Source: Rhizodiscina lignyota (taxonomy: Eukaryota; Ascomycota; Dothideomycetes; Aulographales; Rhizodiscinaceae). From it: DNA of 64,000 bases. The notes under the pieces were generated by a model. It was not told where the DNA came from, did not search any database, and saw only the letters and a program-made list of their open reading frames with translations. This document shows, piece by piece, positions 11,111 to 22,888 of this stretch. The stretch lies in the NCBI GenBank assembly GCA_010015805.1, contig ML978125.1, positions 2,232,001 to 2,296,000 of the forward strand. Reading direction: 5' to 3'. The position numbers and the translations under genes were made by a program. How positions within the stretch are numbered: position 1 is the stretch's first letter; every line of letters starts with the position of its first letter.

Positions 11111-12089
11111 ATGGCGGCAACCTTAGCACATTCACATGACGGCATCTCGCATGCTCACGACGGAGTGAGAGACCATGGACACAGCCATGAGATACTCGAC
11201 GGACCAGGGAGCTTCCTTGGGCGAGAGATGCCGATAATAGAGGGCAGAGATTGGAACGAGAGAGCATTCACTGTGGGAATTGGAGGGTAGGTTAACGAGT
11301 TTCAACGCTCATCTCATCAACCAAATTCCAGTCAATGTCAACATCTCTCTGCGTGGCCACCTTCTCAATTGAATTCTTCAAATACCTATTGGTTGCTTTG
11401 TATGTAAAGTAAAAATGCTCACAGCCTCCCTCTAGCCCCGTCGGCTCGGGCAAGACCGCCCTGATGCTCGCCCTCTGCCAATCCCTTCGCGACAAAATCT
11501 CGCTCGCCGCCCTCACAAACGACATCTTCACCCGCGAAGACCACGACTTCCTCGTGCGGCACTCCGCTCTACCAGCATCCCGCATCCGCGCCATCGAGAC
11601 GGGCGGCTGCCCACACGCCGCCGTGCGCGAGGACATCAGCGCGAACCTGTCGTGCCTCGAGGACCTGCACCGCGAGTTCGACACGGATCTGCTGCTCATT
11701 GAAAGTGGAGGGGATAACCTGGCAGCGAACTATAGCAGGGAGTTGGCAGATTTCATCATTTATGTCATTGATGTGAGTGGTGGGGACAAGATTCCGAGGA
11801 AGGGCGGGCCTGGCATCACGCAGAGCGATCTGCTGATTGTGAACAAGACGGACTTGGCGGAGGCGGTGGGCGCCGATTTGGGGGTGATGGAGAGAGATGC
11901 GAGGAAGATGCGGTACGTCCGATTGCGCTCATCAACTCTGTGTGATATGGTACTTACTCAAGATATAGCGAGGGCGGCCCGACAATATTCGCGCAGGTGA
12001 AGAATGGTAAGAACGTGGATCACATAGTCAACCTAATACTCAGTGCATGGAAGGCAAGTGGAGCAACGCAGGCACAAGGCAAGAGATAA
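11111..12089 (+). CDS. ureG: urease accessory GTPase UreG
   Basis: Model: join(11111..11286, 11436..11912, 11969..12089), 257 aa. UreG is the GTPase that delivers nickel to apo-urease with the UreD/UreF partners. Seen here: a His-rich N-terminus ([20 protein letters not shown], residues 7-26) fit to bind nickel, P-loop GPVGSGKT spanning the first intron, [13 protein letters not shown], the CPH nickel-binding motif inside [38 protein letters not shown] and the NKTDLA G4 motif. Its C-terminus (ILSAW) is normal. The start ATG precedes the His-rich leader directly. Its stop touches the stop of the convergent PPR-like gene. No other urease gene is in the window. Confidence 0.96.
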
Positions 12090-15000
12090 TCAAGATTTGT
12101 TCATTGAGATGACCTTCCAGACCGTCGCGTTCTTTTGCGGTGGATCTTGCCTCAACCCCGTCCAAACGTACTTTCGCACTTCCTGAGCTGTCGGCCAGCC
12201 ACCCCATTCCTCAATGCTCATGAGCTTGGCTCTGACGAGGGCCATTAGGTCTGGGCTGGCAGGCTTCATCTCACTAGGTACTTTGAACTCTCTCACTCGA
12301 GTGTCCAAGTGCGGGTATTCCAAGAAGACGCGTATCGCTGTGAGCAGCCTCCTCCAACGCGTCCTTCCGTTGATCTCTTCCTTCACCTGGATCCACAAGT
12401 CGTCTTTATTTTCTACCATCCACTGCACCAGGCTCCAAATACCTTCATGATCTCCAAGCATCCCCAAAGCCCGCACGAATGCGTGAAGCTCTGCCGAATT
12501 CGGTATAGACAGGAGGTGTGGAATATACGGAAGGTCTGGACGGGGTTGGGCACTCGGATTCATACCATTGTCTCCTCTTCTGCTGCCGAATACGATGCTT
12601 TGAAATAAAACACGCAGAAATTGAGAGGACTTGTCCAGGACTTGGTTTGCTTCGGCAAAGGTGCTCGAAGACAAGCTTCGTTTGGACGTGGTAAAGCCCG
12701 CATCTTTGAGATGCTGACGGTGTGCTTTCTCCTTTTCGTATTTGCGCCATCCTTCCTCTCCACCTTTGCTCTGGATAATGAGAGACGACAGGGCAGCATT
12801 CTCAATCCCGTTGCTGATATATCTGAAGCCCTCCGTGTCAAGCCCAACCCCAGTACTCTGCATCGCGCTGAGGATGGAGCGCATCAGTTTCCATGCAACC
12901 AAGGTGTTTGTCCCAACAACCGAACCTGGAGCGAGATGGACGATGCGGACACCTGGATGCGCCAGTGCTCGCAGAACATTGTACCAAGGCTTCCGATGTA
13001 TCGGCTTGCGGATCATGACGAGACGAAGCGCATGAACAGCTAAGCTGTCCCAACGCAGCGACCACCCCGGAAGGATGTGAGACCACCTTTGATATTCGTG
13101 GGAACGACTAGCCCCGAAGTACACTGGACACGATTGAAAGCGGGACAAGACGGACACGAATGCTGAGAACCTGCTGAGAGGGAGTTGCTGAAGATCTGCT
13201 ATATCCTCCTCGTTGGACGAGAGAAGTATCTCGGCTTCTCGTTTGCCAAGTGCCGAGTTGGCCTCTAGAAACCTGACCGCTTGTTCGACACTGTTCGCGT
13301 GCTTTGCGAGAATGGCACGTGTTTGGCCACTGGGATCGATGCCTTCATCTAGCATTCGTTGGAACAGCGCATCTGGCCCTGGCGGATCGGTGCGAGTGTA
13401 TGTGAGTTCCTGGGGTGAGATTGGATCTGGGAAGGGCTCTATAGCCTCTCCAGGCAGAGCTGCGAAAGGCTTCCACTCGGTATATTCCTCTTCGTCTGCA
13501 TCTTGCCCTCGTAATTCCTCATCGAGATCCTGCTCCCTTGCAGATTCCGTAGTTTTGATTTCCTTCTGCGTAATTGCTTTCAGAGTGGTCTTATGGACCA
13601 ATAATAATCTCTTGACCATCTCTCTGTACACGATTTCGCTAGGAGGTGCACCAGAATCCTTGAAAGACTCGAAGCAAGCCCAAGCTTCACGTGCAGTTCG
13701 AGTGGTAGTGATTCGTGCTGCCCACAACATCTCCTCCTTCTGTTCATTTGTTGGCAGAAGATGTCTCGTCTGCACAGTTGGACTCTGATCCGTGTCCCAA
13801 CCCGTGAACAAACGGGCGACATTCTCCCAACTCTCATCCGCATATCCCGCCTCCATCATACGGCGAATGGAATGTCCGGCGCGAGAAAGACCGTACTCCA
13901 AGTCTTTGCCTTCGTCCAGACCAGTGCGATTCTCTTTCCACGGCGGCCATGACTTAGCTTGCAATGAGGACCAATCGCGCTCGCGGTCGGTTTTATTACG
14001 AGCAAGCTGTACTCTAGCGACGCCCCGGTAACCTTCCTGAGTTACAGCAAGCGGTGGTAGCTGCTCGGTCATTGCACGAAGCAGATTAAACTGGGCTTGT
14101 TCTTGAAAGATGGATGATGCGAATGGTCTAATGGAAGCAGGGAACGCGAGCAAGGACAAAGCCCTGTTGTAAAATAAGGTTAGGCGAGAAGCGCGCTCAG
14201 CAGCCTGCTCTGCAAACAGGCCGGCTGATGAGTGATGCTGCCGAAGATATGTCGCTACAATAGACGAGATGTTGATTAAGGCACTTGGCCAGACCTTCCG
14301 AGCGTGCCGGCTAAGGCGGACGAACATGATGAAAACCGTTTGGTCGCTTATGCTAGTTTCGTTATGCAGAGTCTCATTAATTTCAAACTCGCTGAGAGCG
14401 TCTTGGTGAAAGCTGTCGTCCTTCCCAGCTTCGTAGGAACTCCGCTTGTCGGTGGTGGCAGGGGAACTAGCACCGAGAATTGCCCAGGCGTGCTTCAGTA
14501 GCAATTGAAGTGACAATGCGTTGACATGTACCCTCCGGAGGAGAAAGAGAAACAGAAACAACGGTAGACGCTGATGTGTTTTGCTCATATCATTCTCAGA
14601 GGATCCGCTGAAGGATTCCAAGGCTTTCGGCAGATTCTTCGCCACAAGAACGGCAGCCCAACGTGATAGATCATCCACTAAATAACCTCGACATTCTAAA
14701 TACCGAGTCTCTTCATCGGAGAAGCTCTCATGTTTCAGGTAATGAGGAAGAGACATAAAGTCTATCGGATTGTTCGAAAGTTCATTACTATGCATCGACA
14801 TGATATGCTTGGCAAGAATGGACTGCAGTGATATTGTTCTTCGCGAATCCCTAACTTGGAAATGCAACTCCGATGGTCTGTGCCCCTCGATAGGTAGGGC
14901 GTTGGCTTTTCTTGCATTCCTGTACGACAGGTCTTGTCTGGTGGTTGCCAAAGGCAATACATGGTGGTTGTCGGTGAGACGCAGTGCATTGATAAGGTGG

Positions 15001-15665
15001 GTTGAGGGACTGGGCCGTTGTCGTTGTCGAGTTCGGCTCGACACTGTTCCTACTAAAGCAGGTTCATTTGTTGGCGAAGGATGGTCGGTGGACGTAGCGG
15101 ACGCTGCAGAATCAGTCGGTGGAAGTCTCGCGTCGGTGCTGTTCACCCCAGGAATAAAATCCTCCAAAAAATCATTGTCGAAATTGTCCCAAGATACTGA
15201 ATCAGACTCATCCCGTCTCTGGTTCGCGTGGTCTTTCTCCTTGTGTGAGGCCGTAGAGCCGAAAGACTTGTCCACAGACTCTCTTAGATTGGTTCGACGA
15301 AACCCAACAGGTGCCCGCTGCCTGTCTATTGTCCTCTCTTCTCCGACATGAGAATTTTTGCTCCACGAATAACCATCTTTGCCTGTATTTAGGAGGCGAG
15401 ACTGGTCATGCAGCTCGTCAATCTGCAAAATATGCCTTTCTTTGGCTCCACGTTCGCCAGATAGAGCGCCATTCATCGCAAGCGGTCGTACCACTGGTAG
15501 TGAATAGAATCGCCATTGTGAAGCCGATAATGCCTGGAATCTCGGTGCATGCTGCTTATCGCTCGTTAGCTCGCGGCCCAGCAAATTTGAGAGGGAGAGG
15601 AAGACAAACTGCAATGAACAATTTGCCATGGCGAGGCGCCACCCTGCTAATTGAGAGTTGGGCAT
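12090..15665 (-). CDS. large PPR-like, probably mitochondrial protein
   Basis: A single exon of 1191 aa. The N-terminus is basic and Ser/Leu-rich (residues 1-60, few acids), consistent with a mitochondrial presequence; Met13 (MANCSLQ) is an alternative start. The centre and C-terminal half contain degenerate helical-pair units in the style of pentatricopeptide repeats, for instance AWACFESFKDSGAPPSEIVY followed by MVKRLL, and FQRMLDEGIDPSGQTRAILA. Fungal proteins of this kind bind mitochondrial mRNAs and support their translation or processing (CYA-5-like and others). I cannot name the target RNA. It is divergent from the Q/P-rich gene at 16336 and ends base-to-base with ureG, so the two 3' UTRs must overlap. 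Confidence 0.7.
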   Translation of the reverse strand: MPNSQLAGWRLAMANCSLQFVFLSLSNLLGRELTSDKQHAPRFQALSASQWRFYSLPVVRPLAMNGALSGERGAKERHILQIDELHDQSRLLNTGKDGYSWSKNSHVGEERTIDRQRAPVGFRRTNLRESVDKSFGSTASHKEKDHANQRRDESDSVSWDNFDNDFLEDFIPGVNSTDARLPPTDSAASATSTDHPSPTNEPALVGTVSSRTRQRQRPSPSTHLINALRLTDNHHVLPLATTRQDLSYRNARKANALPIEGHRPSELHFQVRDSRRTISLQSILAKHIMSMHSNELSNNPIDFMSLPHYLKHESFSDEETRYLECRGYLVDDLSRWAAVLVAKNLPKALESFSGSSENDMSKTHQRLPLFLFLFLLRRVHVNALSLQLLLKHAWAILGASSPATTDKRSSYEAGKDDSFHQDALSEFEINETLHNETSISDQTVFIMFVRLSRHARKVWPSALINISSIVATYLRQHHSSAGLFAEQAAERASRLTLFYNRALSLLAFPASIRPFASSIFQEQAQFNLLRAMTEQLPPLAVTQEGYRGVARVQLARNKTDRERDWSSLQAKSWPPWKENRTGLDEGKDLEYGLSRAGHSIRRMMEAGYADESWENVARLFTGWDTDQSPTVQTRHLLPTNEQKEEMLWAARITTTRTAREAWACFESFKDSGAPPSEIVYREMVKRLLLVHKTTLKAITQKEIKTTESAREQDLDEELRGQDADEEEYTEWKPFAALPGEAIEPFPDPISPQELTYTRTDPPGPDALFQRMLDEGIDPSGQTRAILAKHANSVEQAVRFLEANSALGKREAEILLSSNEEDIADLQQLPLSRFSAFVSVLSRFQSCPVYFGASRSHEYQRWSHILPGWSLRWDSLAVHALRLVMIRKPIHRKPWYNVLRALAHPGVRIVHLAPGSVVGTNTLVAWKLMRSILSAMQSTGVGLDTEGFRYISNGIENAALSSLIIQSKGGEEGWRKYEKEKAHRQHLKDAGFTTSKRSLSSSTFAEANQVLDKSSQFLRVLFQSIVFGSRRGDNGMNPSAQPRPDLPYIPHLLSIPNSAELHAFVRALGMLGDHEGIWSLVQWMVENKDDLWIQVKEEINGRTRWRRLLTAIRVFLEYPHLDTRVREFKVPSEMKPASPDLMALVRAKLMSIEEWGGWPTAQEVRKYVWTGLRQDPPQKNATVWKVISMNKS

Positions 15666-16335
15666 GCCATCTGAAGAGCCATGAATCCACAGCGGTCAAT
15701 GGCATTCATTTGTCCAGCTCGTCCACAGCGCACAGTTTGCTCGTCTGGTCGCACGTCAGGAGCTCTCGAGCTGCATTTCGGTCACGTTCAGGGACAATCG
15801 GCGGCTCGGCCGGGTAAATGTCGGAGATGCGCGCAGGGCTTGGCGCATGGCCGAAAGTGTGGATCGCAGTCAACACGTCTGCGCAGAGCCTGACTCCGAC
15901 ACAACCAATATCACTCTGCACTTCTTCTTCCCAATTTCCTCATCGGTGCACAGGCATCACATCTCCTGCGTGTATTCCTCGCTATTGACGTGAGGTTCGT
16001 TGTTGCTGTTGCGATCGCAGCCCTGCAGCGCCTCGCGGGCCTAAGAAAGCGCCCTTGCCATTTGTCGCTAGGTGTCTTTGCACTTTGATCTTCACCAACA
16101 CCCATCATCGTCCCGCCAGACCCCCGACCTTCGACGCTCCGGACGCCGCAACCCACTTGAACTTTAGGAACAACTCGTCACGCGTGCCGACCGACTGCCT
16201 CAGCGTGTCTCCGCCGACTCATCACATTCGGTGGCGCGCCCCTGGGGCTCGGGAGTGTTGCGATCCTCTACGCCCTCGAAAAGCGCGTCTCTGCATCCCT
16301 ACACGTCCTCCGAGCGCATACCACAATTGGTCGAG
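15666..16335. other. divergent promoter region
   Basis: About 670 bp between the PPR-like gene (minus) and the Q/P-rich gene (plus). It includes a pyrimidine-rich leader near 16060-16330, which fits the 5' UTR of the plus-strand gene. No gene is seen. Confidence 0.5.
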
Positions 16336-19252
16336 ATGGACAACCACGCAACAAACGGCACGCTGACGCCGCCTTCAATGGATGGCCAAACAAGCGCAGC
16401 TGCCGTACCTACGGCCAAACGAAAACGAAGCGAGGGCGACATTTCCGTGCATATGAATGGCACGATAGCAAATACCGACGCTGGCGAAACGCGGCCTCCG
16501 AAGAAGTCGAGACAGTCCAATGGCGACGATAGCCTACATTCCATATACAGCATTCTGAAAAGGTATGTAATAGGTTCCCTGATATCAATATCAGCCCACC
16601 TGTCTTTGCGCTTGCAGTCTGCAAATTCCGCTGACTGACGGTTTTTACTACAGCCACGATACTTCTCCTTCACTCCTAAACCTCCCACTCGAGCCTGATT
16701 CTCAATCTACGTCAAACGCAGATGAGCTGAATTCCACGGGCGTTTCCGCTTCCTCCCAATCCATATCATCAAAGATGGAATCGGGATCCTATTCATCTGC
16801 TGAGCAACTGGTTAAGGACGTTGAGACTGCAGGTACAAAGCTTGTCGCTCCGCTCCTAGCCAAAGAGGCCACACAGCCCCCTGGGAGTTACGCAAAGGTG
16901 AATCCTTTGTCACTCAGCGAAACGAGGTTGATGACTGGTGCATTGGCGTTGCAAAAGATGGCTAAGAGCCTGGTTACCAGTGAGCAACGGCTCAAAACAC
17001 ATCTGGAAGAACAGTCTGGAGCAAACAAGAATGTGAAGGAAGAGTACCCAAAGAACAGTGGTGCAATTGAAATCAAGCTGGAAAGCAACGACAACGATTC
17101 TTTCGATTCATCAGCAAGGTCAGTCCTGACGCTCTTTGGAAATGCGCAAGGTCCAAAGCAACTCTTTTCGAGTCTACAAAAACCTTCCAAGGCTGCGACT
17201 GTCCTTGGCAAACGGTCGGCATCAGAGCTTGATACCAGCGTCGATGTGAACATGCCAATCCGCGACGAACTTCTGCCAAACATGATCTCTACCACTAAAA
17301 TTCTACCTATCGATACGGGCGATGCGCTGTCAAAGAAGCGGACGCCGACGATTGGCGAGCTGTTTGCTGCACCGGCAACGCTACATCCTCTCACACCACC
17401 GAAGCATGCGAAGTCCACTACTGCGCGCGCGCCAACAATAACCTGGGAGTATCCAGAGTCGCGGCCGAAGACACGCAGAGGCAGCTACAATTATTCGCGT
17501 GAAGTTCTTAGTGTTGGCCAGTGGCTAGGATACAAGGGAGTCGACCAGCCACAGGAGCCAATTTCCCCTGAAGCGAAACGGAAGCAGAGGGATCGCGCAC
17601 TAAGCACTGGTGAGGCGCAACCAAAGCTTTCAGAAGAAGCACGACTGGCGGTGGAACAAGCGAAAGAAGAGGCCTTGTTCCGCAGTGTGTACTCTAGTTT
17701 CGCACCCACCCGAGATGATTCTGCAGCAGTCGTGCCAACTGAGACAAAAGACATGGTTTGGTGGAGCAGGGTTGGAGAGAAAAAGTTCCAGCAAAATTTT
17801 GCAGTTGATATACAGTTGATAGACCCTGAGCTCATGGACGACGATACAGCGTCTGGGAACGTGACCAAGGATGACGAGGACGCAGCATTCCGGGAAGCCA
17901 TTGAGACATTCGAACCAGAAGGTCCATACGAAGATCCAGCCAGCAAGAGCGCCCCAAAGGACGACATGGACGAGTTACTGAAGGAAATTTCCGAGCTCCT
18001 GGAGACTCTCAATTCGTACCAGAGGATTCGGAATGCCTCTCTTGCTTCCCATTCTCACAACCGAACACCAAGCGTAACCAGCCAGCAAGCAACATTGGCA
18101 AGTATGTCTGGTTCACCAACCTCTCCTACGAAGCCCGAAGTGGACGTCTACAATATGCTCAAGATGCAACTTTCCATCTTGATCAACCAACTCCCACCCC
18201 ATGCGGTTGCGAAGCTCAATGGCGATCAGTTGGCCGATCTCAACATCAGCAAAGACATCCTCATCGAGACCAAAAATTACCGTGGAGTCATGGAAGAGGA
18301 CCAAATAAGTCGTCTAGCGAAAGCTGCTGTACTGAGTGCCGCGCCAGCACCAAGTATGCCCCGAATGAACTCTAGCAGTGGACAATATCCAAACTCTACG
18401 CCACAGTACGCTCGTCCGTTGGCCGGTGGGCAGTTAGGGGCTGCTCGGCCGCAGGCCAATTATTACCCACAACAACAGCCACCAAATCGTACCCCCGGTA
18501 TGCCTATCCAACGAACGGCAACAGGTCAATTCGCAACACCGACCGCTTTTGGCGGTAATAATCCTTCGCGTCCTACCTTCACAGCCCAAAGCTTCGGGCA
18601 GAACCCACCAAGACCGGGTCCAGGCCCAGCTTACGGCTCGACCTCATCGGGCGGCAGCCAACATATCTATCCTCAGCAGTCGCGCACCCCGCAGCAGTTC
18701 TTCCAGAATACCCCTCAAGCTGCTACCCAGAACCGGAACTACGGCCAGCAAGCGACAGGCGCCAATTATCAGCCTCGACCTGGCAGTCATGGTCCCGCTC
18801 AACAAGCTCCAATGTACGGCTATCCTGCAAACAACACGACGAACTCGCAGAGCTCGAGCCAAAGCCCACATGCGCGCACGGCGAGTCCGCTTAAGACTCC
18901 CCTTCCGCAGAATCAACAAGCTCGGCCATCCTATCCACAGCAACCGAGCGCACCCACGTATGGCACCCCCCCTACATCTACTGCTAACGCCGCTGCGGTA
19001 GCCGCGAACAGCCGCCCATACATGCAAGGGGGAAGCCAGCCAGCCACGCCATCCGGTGTCGGGCCAAGCGGATTCCACACGAGCATGAGCAGCGCGGAGC
19101 AGCAGAGCATGATGGAGCGCCAGCGTGCGCTTTTGGCGGGACAGCAGCAGCAGCAACGGGCTAGCTTGGAGCAGGCGATGGGGACTGCGAGTCCAGCTCC
19201 GGGCGCCAATGGACAGACGAAGCAGGTGAGTGGTGCTACGGTCGGAGCATAG
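16336..19252 (+). CDS. large nuclear-type protein with Q/P-rich tail, unknown function
   Basis: Model: join(16336..16562, 16654..19252), 941 aa; the single 91-bp intron is GT-AG and joins in phase to give IYSILKSHDTSPSLL. Basic nuclear-localisation-like stretches occur at residues 27-31 (KRKR) and 51-56 (RPPKKSR). Conserved-looking blocks are TWEYPESRPKTRRGSYNYSREVLSVGQWLGY, a charged helix (EARLAVEQAKEEALFRSVYSSF), VWWSRVGEKKFQ and a helical segment VYNMLKMQLSILINQLPPHAVAKLNGDQL. The last 300 residues are a Gln/Pro/Ser/Asn low-complexity tail (YYPQQQPP, QQQQQ) typical of transcription or chromatin cofactors. The look suggests a subunit of a chromatin-remodelling or transcription complex, but I cannot name it. 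Confidence 0.8.
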
Positions 19253-20268
19253 AAGTGGTACATGGGAACCAAAATGGGATGGCGCATATCCCTTGATTTT
19301 TGTTTTGATGAACATCTCTCTCACGTCATGAGCAGGGCCGCGATCTGAGCAGGTAGCTCCTTCTTTGAGCATTCGATGTTGGCGGCGTTCTTCAGTTCTC
19401 TTTTTCACATTTTCAGACGGAAAAGGTTCACGTTCGCGCGGGGAAAAAAATAGACTCTGTTGAATCGTGGTTTGGTGTCTGATAGGCAGACTGCATTTCA
19501 TGGTACATGCCATAGGCTTGTTTAATTAGAATTCCAGCGTGAATTATCAGTACGAGTTTCACTTCACCGCAAAAAACTGATCGAGAGAATCGTGCTCTAC
19601 GGGCTTATTCTGCTCGCCGTGAAATCCCTAGCTTCATCTGTCGGAGTAGCAAGTCATAAAGGCTCTGAAAGCTGATCGCGTTCGCAGATCATTCCTAAGG
19701 ATAGAGGTAGTTGCTATGATCATACCGTCGTAACCGTTGTGGTCGGCTTTACTGTCACCTTCCCGAACGGCTGTGAGGCATTCAAAGTCCTTGGAGAGTT
19801 CAGATTGCCCGCCAAGCGGTTTCGAGAGGAGTTGGAACGAACGGAGACGGATACCGGATTATTGGGAGAGATACACCCTGGCTTCGATGGGTTGATTTTA
19901 GATTAAATGTTCTAGTATTGTACTATCCGCACATCTGATATAGTACTACTCTATCTTCACAAAAGCCTCCTTACTCCCTGCTAAATTATTAATTGCTCTA
20001 TTAATAATGCTCTTCTGCTTCTTATCTGCTTTCAGGTATATCTTCATATAAGCCACTTTGGCCTACTTGATAAGCCCCGGACACACGAGCCAGATGCTTT
20101 CGGCGTCACGCACCTGGAGCGCCACGCCGGGAGTCTGAACCCAAATTACAGCATCTCCCGCCCAAGCAGATAAAGCTGCCTTGCTATTAAACAAGAGGTA
20201 TATCCCAGAACTCGACAGCATTTCCCAAAAAGTTTTGCATTGTTTCGAAACCAACCACCATCCTTGCC
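19253..20268. other. intergenic with AT-rich relic
   Basis: After the 3' UTR of the Q/P-rich gene, the stretch 19890-20060 becomes strongly AT-rich (TATTAATT, TTAATAAT, TATAGTAC), unlike neighbouring DNA. It reads like a decayed, point-mutated repeat copy. No coding capacity is left. Confidence 0.45.
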
Positions 20269-22283
20269 TTATAACAGATACATCAAGACCAACAAACCCG
20301 ATATCAGATACGCAAGTTCACCAGTCACCTTTGACGCTGAATTCGTCGTTACTAACGCTGGCGAAGTCGCCGTCGCGTTCGGGTCGAATGATGAGGATGC
20401 CGACGAAGTGGTGATTGGCCCGCTTGGAGATTGCGGTCCTGGCGATTGAGATCCTGGAGATGGCGAGCTCGGCGTCGTCGCGGGTCCTGGAGATGGCGCT
20501 CCTAGAGATGGTGCTCCTGGAGATTGTGCTCCTGGAGATGGTGCTCCTGGAGATGGTGCTCCTGGAGATTGTGCTCCTGGAGATGACGCTCCTAGAGATG
20601 GTGCTCCTGGAGATGGTGCTCCTGGAGATGGTGCTCCTGGAGATGACGCTCCTGGAGATGGCGAGCTCGGCGTCGTCGCGGGTGCCGAAACAACGGACGA
20701 AGGCTTCGAAGCCGGCGACGATGGGGCCTCTGGAGATGGCGAGTTCGGCGACGACGCGGGTGCAGAAGGAGCAGACGAAGGCTTCGAAGCCGGCGACGAG
20801 GGCGCCGTGTGGGTTTCAGGGAGTGTGTTGGTTGTGCTCTGCGGCTGCGGCGCGGGTGCAGAAGGAGCAGACGAAGGCTTCGAAGCCGGCGACGAGGGGG
20901 TCGTGTGGGTTTCAGGGGGTGTGTTAGTTGTGCTCTGCGGCTGCGGCGTTGCCGTCACAGTCGTTGCCGGCCCGGTGACCAGGCCTCCAGTCAGCGTAGG
21001 AACGGCGTACGGAGGATCGAACAGGCCGAATCTGCCACATGCATTACACGGCAACGCCCAAGACTTGACGGGGCCCGGGGCCACGAGGATTGGGTCGCAG
21101 CGGCCGTTGGGCGCGGCCGTCGCGATGTATGAAGGCGGTTCGGACTGAGGACAGTCGGTACCCAGATCGTTCAGGGTGAGCTGGCGAGTGACCGACGACG
21201 CAGTAAGGACGACGGTGGAGACTTGGTCGAGGTCGACAGCGAATACAACATCAGAGCCGGCGGGTCCAGCGCGCTGGCTGGCGGAGTTGTAGCCGGCGAG
21301 GGTGTTGACGATCAAGTAGACGGACGGCGAGGTACTGTAGGTGGATTTCGCGTTAGTCTAGAAAGAATGAGGATGAAAATCGGGACGAAAGGGCTTACAA
21401 GGTGTAGTCGCGCGCCGTATCGACGTAGGTGGTTGGGTACGAATATGGCTTGCTCGTTGGCCAGTAAATGACGTTGACGGTTCCGGCAGACCTTCAAAGA
21501 CAGCGTCAGCGACATATATCTCGATCAGAACGGGCAACGTACATGGTACAATCCGTCGGACACGGGTTTGGTGGCGCTGTGATGGTCCTTGACAAGGTTG
21601 TTGACAAGGTTGTTGAGAAGGTTGTTGAGAAGGTCGTGCTTCTTGTTACAAAGCTGGTGATGGTACTCGACAGGGTTGTTGACAAAGTTGTGGATGTTGT
21701 GATGGTAGTCGATGAGGTTGTGGAGAGGGTTACAGACGTCGGTACGTAGACGGTAGTAGTATTCATCCGGATCGTCTTGAATGTCAGAGACTTTGTGAGG
21801 GTTGTGGACTTTGGCACATAAACGGTAGTGGTATTTTCCTTTGTTATGTACGATGTGAAGACCTTGGTCGTTGGCACATAAACGGTGGTAGTATTTTTCT
21901 TTTCCAGGGGTGCATGCAACGTTATGTACGATGTGATGACCTTGGTCGTTGGCACATAGGAGGTATTGGTGGCTAATTCTGTCGGACGAATCTGCTTTTC
22001 GATCGGTACATACGTTGTTGTTGCTTTGGACTCTGGCGCATAGATGGTAGCGGTCGACGAGGGTATCGTGTATTTTGGCGCGTGCTGCGAAGGAATACTC
22101 TGCTCTGGAGCGTGGTGGTTCATGCTCCACGACTCGCTACCGTGCGGAGAGTGTGGAGCTTGAGCATCTATACCTTTTCAGCCATTGTGCTACGGAGTTT
22201 TTCGATTGTCACAACCTACCACCGCTGCCGACCAGAAGAAGTAGCAGTCCGACCGCTGCCCATAACCTCAAGGTAAACGACAT
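20269..22283 (-). CDS. mucin-like Ser/Thr/Pro-rich GPI-anchored surface protein
   Basis: Model: complement(join(20269..21334, 21399..21491, 21543..22167, 22220..22283)), 615 aa; all three introns (64, 51 and 52 bp) are in phase. Residues 1-22 are a signal peptide (MSFTLRLWAAVGLLLLLVGSGD). A Thr-rich zone follows with recurring TTTVYVP / TYVPT and TTKVxTSYIT modules (residues about 60-200). A compact cysteine-containing region (residues about 220-370) has the motifs NPCPTDCTMSAGTVNVIYWP and LPCNACGRFGLF. A long Pro/Ser/Gly/Ala repeat (SPGAPSPGA) comes next, and the C-terminus ends in a GPI-type hydrophobic tail (LAYLISGLLVLMYLL). It is most likely a heavily O-glycosylated wall protein. The compact region resembles, in general layout, fungal proteins of unknown function. 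It is divergent from the membrane-anchored pepsin-like gene. Confidence 0.82.
20499..20665. repeat. 15-bp tandem repeat inside mucin-like gene
   Basis: About eleven head-to-tail units of roughly CTCCTGGAGATGGTG (variants TAGAG, GATTG, GATGAC). On the minus strand each encodes five residues of the SPGAP/SPGAQ/SLGAP series. Larger 60-100 bp duplications flank it (20690-20940, encoding PSSPASKPSSAPSAPA twice or more). Confidence 0.85.
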
Positions 22284-22888
22284 TTTCTAACTTGGAAAGA
22301 GCGAGACACAGGCAGGTGCACAACGAGTGATGCGAATTCTGCCCAGTTGTCGATAGCCATGCGGAGACGGCTCGAATAAGTACCAGTTCTAGCAATGGGT
22401 CTTTGCATCCTACCGTCAATGAGGTAATGCCTCGTGTCCGTTGCCGGCATCGCAATCGACCCGTGCACGCCATGCTGTGCAGTAAGTCAGAAGGAAAGTG
22501 GTTATCAACACATCTTAGCCAGGAACAGCCAGGAACAGTACAGGGAAGCATGGTTAGTTGGAGCTATTGGAGCCAACCCCTCCGCGTCATGATTGGACGG
22601 CTGTGGAGCTAGGGGTCTTCCAAGTTTTTGGACTTGCCTCTTTCCCTCTTGCACACTCTGGCAACTGGTTTTGCCCCCTGTACCAAGACGTGTTGTGACG
22701 TGTGTTGCCGCGAGCATCAATTGGCCAATTGCCACATTTTACATATGCCATCATGTCTCCAGGCAAAATGGTTCGACTCTGCTGCCGATGTGGTCGCTAC
22801 GCGCCGCGTACTTACATTTACGCATTAACGAAGACTCCGTTGGCGCACCCCATGCCTTCTTCCTCAGGTTATTGTTGGGCTTTTCAAG
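22284..22888. other. divergent promoter region between two surface-protein genes
   Basis: About 600 bp shared upstream of the mucin-like gene (minus) and the pepsin-like gene (plus). GCCAGGAACA is tandemly repeated near 22519-22538. No gene is seen. Confidence 0.5.

Noticed and set aside
20415-20927. plus-strand frame with EMVLLEMVLLE repeats
   Set aside because: Shadow of the 15-bp SPGAP repeat in the mucin-like gene.
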